In this document: positions 5,255 through 8,286 of the stretch, one piece after another
Numbering within the stretch: position 1 is the first letter of the stretch
Layout: the number at the start of each line of letters is the position of its first letter
From: Thermomicrobiales bacterium
GTDB lineage: Bacteria; Chloroflexota; Chloroflexia; Thermomicrobiales; UBA6265
DNA: 8,286 nt
Assembly: GCA_030446955.1 (NCBI GenBank)
Contig: JAUJMG010000163.1
Location: 1-8,286, forward strand
Direction: 5' to 3'
The notes under the pieces: model-generated
Told to the model about the DNA's origin: nothing
Database searches by the model: none
What the model saw: only the letters and a program-made list of their open reading frames with translations
Position numbers and translations under genes: made by a program

Positions 5255-8149
5255 CTAGGAGTGGGTCAACTCCGGGGCAGAGGAGAGCGCTGTGCTCTCC
5301 CCGGTGACGCTCGCTTGACGCGGTATCGTGATCAGGAACAGGGCACCGCCGTCCGGGGCGTCCTCCACCTTCAGATCACCGCCGTGGGCGACGACAATCT
5401 TGTGGCTGATGTACAGACCGAGTCCAAGCCCCTCAACCGCGGCCGGCCCTGAGGCACCACCGGACGCATCGGCGTGCTCGTGGCTGGCACGGTAGTAGCG
5501 ATCAAACAGCCGGGCCTTGACCGCGTCCGGGATCCCCGGTCCCTGATCGCGCACGGCGATGTGCAGGCGGTCGCCGGGCAACTCGGTCAACGTCACCCGC
5601 ACCTCGCCGCCGTCCGTGTATTTCACGGCATTACTGAGGAGGTTCGCGAGCACCTGCTCGATCCGAATCGCGTCCCAGACCACCGGGAAGGTATCCGGCG
5701 CCTCTTCCACGAACCGGTGCGACTTGGAGAGACCGCGTGCGCTCTCCACGGCCCGCCGCACCGTCGAAGCAGCGTCGCCAGGATCGTAGCTGAGATCAAG
5801 CCGGCCGAGGTCGGCTCGGGAGACCTCCAGCAGCCGATTCACCAGCTCGCCCATCCGATCGCTCTGCGCAATGATCGATTCCAGCCGATCCGCCTCCTCG
5901 GCTCGCGCCGGATCTCCCTCCTTGCGGATGCGCCGGTGCAGGAGCTGGAGATTGCCGCGCAGGCTCGTCAAGGGGTTGCGCAGCTCGTGGGCGACGACGG
6001 ACAGAAACTCGTCCTTGGCCCGATCGATGGCGGTTAGCTGAGCGACATCCTGGATCACCCCGACCGCACCGACGATGCGGCCGGCGGCGTCGGTGACGGG
6101 CGCGTGGTTGGCAAGCACCGTGACCTGGGTGCCGTCCGGCCGGGTGATGCAGAGTGGCTCGCCGAGCCGTTCCTGGCCGGTGCGGAGCGTCCGCTCCAGC
6201 GGCCTCGCGCCCGGCTCGAAGGGGATGCCGTCGGCATCCGCGAAGCCTAAACCTGGCAGCGCGTCGACGAGCGATGTCCCCAGCAACTCCTCCGCGGCAC
6301 GATTGGCGAGCGCGATCTGGCCAGTGCTTCCCTCGACGATGATCACGCCCTGCGGGAGCTGGTCCACCACGGCCAGCAACCGGCGGTGGGCTGACTCGGA
6401 GCGCTCCATGAGACGGGTCTTGTCGATCGCCACGGCGCACTGGTTGGCCAGGGCGGCGGCGAACCCCAGATCCTCCCGGCTCGGGCGACGGTCCGGGGTC
6501 GCGTAGTTGACGTAGGCGACGCCGATCAGTTCGCCATCCACAATCAGCGGAGCGATGATAGCCGACCGGAAGCCGTGCTGGTCGAAAATCATCCGCTCCG
6601 AGGGTGCCGCCTCCGCGTAGGTGTAGAAGAGCGGCGCCTGGCGGGCGAAGGCCACCATGGTCGTCGGGACGCTCGAGGGGTCCAACACGAGCTGCTCCGC
6701 CGGTGGATCGTTGAACCGGTAACCGGCCTGACCCACCATGCGTCCGTCCGCCTCGCGGAAGAAGATCGCCCCGGAATCCCCACCGAGCAGATCCACGAGG
6801 CGGCCGATGGCGGTCTGGAGGACAGTGCCCAGGTCTGTCCCAGCATTGAGCGCCAGCGCCACCTCGGCGACAGCATCCGCACGCGCGGCGGATGCCTCGA
6901 GCCGGGCGAGCCGGTCCTCCGCCTCCGCGGCGGCGGTCCGCTCCGCGGTGATGTCCTGAGCGACGGAGACGGCTCCCAGGATAGCGCCGTCCTTTCCGTG
7001 AATCGGCCGGGCGTTGGTGGAGACCATCAACTCGACGCCATCGCTCGCCCGGGTCACGATGTAGTGCTCGGCCTGGATGCGCTCGCCGGCAAGCGCGCGG
7101 AGCAGCGGGTGCGCGTCCGGCGGGATCGCCTGCCCCTCGAAGCTCCGCCGTTGCGCAAGAGCCAGGACCTCGAGCATGGGCTGCCCGATTTGCAGAGTAT
7201 GGTCGCCAGCGCCGAGGAGAGCGCGCTCGGCCGCGTTGCTGAAGGTCAGGCGGCCATCAGCGTCGCAGGCGCAGATCGCTTCCGTCAGGTCATCCAAGAC
7301 GGCCCCGATCTGGTCCCCCCGCGTGGCTTCGACCGCCCGGAGACGGGCGCGCTCCAGGGCGAGCGCCGCCTGGCTGGCCATCACTTGAGCCAGCCCGAGC
7401 TGCGCGGGCGAAAGCTCGAACGTCTCCCCGGCGCAATCGCCGAGCACGAAGCCGAGGAGTTGGTCCCCGGCGCGAAGCGGGGCCGCAAAAAGCGAGGTCG
7501 CGCCGGCCAGCGCCGCTGCGGCGTCCGGCCCGAGTTCGGCCACGTCGTCGAAGACCGCAGCCGCCTCCAGCTCCATCAGATGCGCGAAGAGCGGCGTTCC
7601 GCCCACATCCGCGGCCGGCGCGAGATCGCCGAGAGACCCGCCGTAGGACGCCAGCCGGACCAGCCGCTGCCCTTCGCCGTCCACTCCCCAAATCGCCACC
7701 CGGCGGAAGTCCAGCGCGCCGGCCAGGCGATCGCAGAGCAGACCGAGGAACTCCTCTAAAGGGAGGCGACCAGCCGCGCTATGGAGCACCTCGTAGAGGG
7801 CGGAGAGCCGGCCCGCCAACTCGACCTTCTCTCCCGAGGCAAGATCGAGCAGCGCAGGGGTTGCCGCTGGGTTCGGCTCTCGCCGACGGTACTTACGTGG
7901 GGCCCGCTCACGCATTGGGCGCCAAGACCGAAGGTCCTCGGCGGAGACGAGCGCCATCCGGCCGAGTCGCTGGACAGGCAGCTTGCCGCGGCGGACGGCC
8001 CGCGAGACGGTATGGTACGAGACGCCTTTGAGCCTCGCCGCCTCGGCCATGGTGTAAACATCGCCGCGTCCAGCCGCCCCATCTTCGGAGCTCGACCCGC
8101 CATCGGACGGAATCTGGGTATTGGGCGCAAGTTGGGCAGACTTAGGCAT
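5255..8149 (-). CDS. Soluble multi-sensor histidine kinase with N-terminal excisionase-type HTH
   Basis: This is a cytosolic histidine kinase of 964 residues with no signal peptide or membrane segment. Domains in order (approximate): a MerR/excisionase-type helix-turn-helix at 31-76 (YTMAEAARLKGVSYHTVS start, LVSAEDLRSW end); a very basic linker at 77-92; GAF at 117-271; PAS at 279-404; a helical linker at 400-435; GAF at 424-581; PAS at 584-707; HisKA at 710-779 with His721 in AHELRNPLTSLRG; and HATPase_c at about 820-945 with N-box Asn836/Asn840 (NLLSNAVKYT), G1 DQGPGIP (Asp868) and G2 GLGLGL (907-912). All catalytic boxes are intact, so it should autophosphorylate. The signal is unknown. 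No response regulator lies beside it, and the HTH suggests it may itself touch DNA. The ATG at 8149 has GGAG six bases upstream; an in-frame ATG at 8212 (985 residues) has no such site. The Pfam-style domain limits are judged by eye. Confidence 0.92.
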   Translation of the reverse strand: MPKSAQLAPNTQIPSDGGSSSEDGAAGRGDVYTMAEAARLKGVSYHTVSRAVRRGKLPVQRLGRMALVSAEDLRSWRPMRERAPRKYRRREPNPAATPALLDLASGEKVELAGRLSALYEVLHSAAGRLPLEEFLGLLCDRLAGALDFRRVAIWGVDGEGQRLVRLASYGGSLGDLAPAADVGGTPLFAHLMELEAAAVFDDVAELGPDAAAALAGATSLFAAPLRAGDQLLGFVLGDCAGETFELSPAQLGLAQVMASQAALALERARLRAVEATRGDQIGAVLDDLTEAICACDADGRLTFSNAAERALLGAGDHTLQIGQPMLEVLALAQRRSFEGQAIPPDAHPLLRALAGERIQAEHYIVTRASDGVELMVSTNARPIHGKDGAILGAVSVAQDITAERTAAAEAEDRLARLEASAARADAVAEVALALNAGTDLGTVLQTAIGRLVDLLGGDSGAIFFREADGRMVGQAGYRFNDPPAEQLVLDPSSVPTTMVAFARQAPLFYTYAEAAPSERMIFDQHGFRSAIIAPLIVDGELIGVAYVNYATPDRRPSREDLGFAAALANQCAVAIDKTRLMERSESAHRRLLAVVDQLPQGVIIVEGSTGQIALANRAAEELLGTSLVDALPGLGFADADGIPFEPGARPLERTLRTGQERLGEPLCITRPDGTQVTVLANHAPVTDAAGRIVGAVGVIQDVAQLTAIDRAKDEFLSVVAHELRNPLTSLRGNLQLLHRRIRKEGDPARAEEADRLESIIAQSDRMGELVNRLLEVSRADLGRLDLSYDPGDAASTVRRAVESARGLSKSHRFVEEAPDTFPVVWDAIRIEQVLANLLSNAVKYTDGGEVRVTLTELPGDRLHIAVRDQGPGIPDAVKARLFDRYYRASHEHADASGGASGPAAVEGLGLGLYISHKIVVAHGGDLKVEDAPDGGALFLITIPRQASVTGESTALSSAPELTHS

Positions 8150-8160
8150 GGGGCGCTCCA
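8150..8160 (-). promoter_or_regulatory. Ribosome-binding site that decides the kinase start
   Basis: On the minus strand TGGAG stands six bases before the ATG at 8149, a good Shine-Dalgarno core and spacing. The in-frame ATG at 8212 has only pyrimidine-rich and mixed sequence before it. This favours the 964-residue protein. Confidence 0.55.
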
Positions 8161-8202
8161 CAGGCGTTGCGAGCGGCACAGCAAACAGCGTTCGGATAAT
8201 TG

Positions 8203-8231
8203 AGTCTATCATGTAGCGACTGGTTTCGGAA
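8203..8231 (-). promoter_or_regulatory. Weak candidate promoter of the kinase gene
   Basis: On the minus strand TTCCGA (8231-8226, three of six matches) is followed after 17 bp by TAGACT (8208-8203, four of six). It lies in the most AT-rich part of the window. A start near 8196 would give a leader of about 47 bases to the ATG at 8149 and would exclude the ATG at 8212. The hexamers are weak, so this is only a candidate. Confidence 0.28.
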
Positions 8232-8241
8232 TATGGTCGCT
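8215..8241. repeat. Spaced inverted repeat upstream of the kinase gene (possible operator)
   Basis: AGCGAC (8215-8220) and GTCGCT (8236-8241) are perfect inverted half-sites separated by 15 bp. Their centres are 21 bp apart, two helical turns, so both would face the same side of the DNA. The repeat encloses the weak -35 candidate of the kinase promoter. A dimeric regulator, possibly the kinase through its own HTH, could bind here; that assignment is inference. One 6-bp inverted pair can occur by chance. Confidence 0.35.
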
Positions 8242-8286
8242 GACGAACATTGATTCAGTCTGCTCTGTACGGTAGGCATCCAGATG

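Noticed and set aside
6575..7759. A 394-codon plus-strand frame inside the kinase gene
   Set aside because: It is antisense to well-defined GAF and PAS coding sequence and its product has shadow-like composition (Arg, Gly, Glu and Pro runs) with no domain.
1..8286. CRISPR arrays, transposases, tRNA or rRNA genes, tandem repeats
   Set aside because: Reading both strands showed no repeat-spacer pattern, mobile-element gene, terminal repeats or RNA-gene signature.

Overview
This is a high-GC window carrying most of a histidine-utilisation (hut) locus next to a large soluble sensor kinase. The high GC content, the cytosolic GAF/PAS multi-sensor kinase with an N-terminal excisionase-like helix-turn-helix, and the gene style would fit a Thermomicrobia/Sphaerobacter-like member of the Chloroflexota. 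That placement is inference from style; nothing here proves the taxon.

Layout. At 1-432 (+) is the C-terminal third of a histidine ammonia-lyase (HutH) whose start lies outside the window. It overlaps by 11 bp a complete urocanate hydratase (hutU, 422-2104, +). A 79-bp gap separates hutU from two genes on the opposite strand that run toward it: hutF, formimidoylglutamate deiminase (2184-3602, -), and hutI, imidazolonepropionase (3599-4852, -). hutI precedes hutF in transcription, and the two overlap by 4 bp (GTGA). A 402-bp gene-free stretch (4853-5254) lies upstream of hutI. It holds candidate promoters, a 15-bp dyad over a TTGACA hexamer, and a hairpin just after the kinase stop. The last gene is a 964-residue sensor histidine kinase (5255-8149, -; up to 985 residues from a less likely upstream ATG). 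Its architecture is HTH-GAF-PAS-GAF-PAS-HisKA-HATPase. The remaining 137 bp above it contain a spaced inverted repeat and a weak promoter-like pair.

Pathway. HutH (histidine to urocanate), HutU (urocanate to imidazolonepropionate), HutI (to N-formimino-L-glutamate) and HutF (to N-formyl-L-glutamate plus ammonia) are four consecutive steps. HutF marks the five-step route, so an N-formylglutamate deformylase (HutG) is expected elsewhere, perhaps beyond the left edge. The genes form two convergent arms, hutH-hutU and hutI-hutF, which probably need two promoters.

The most unusual item is the kinase. A DNA-binding-type HTH is fused to a full histidine kinase with all catalytic boxes, and no response regulator is visible in the window. 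Just upstream of its start is an inverted repeat (AGCGAC, 15 bp, GTCGCT) whose half-sites are 21 bp apart centre to centre, a plausible operator for the fused HTH. A link between this kinase and hut regulation is suggested only by adjacency.
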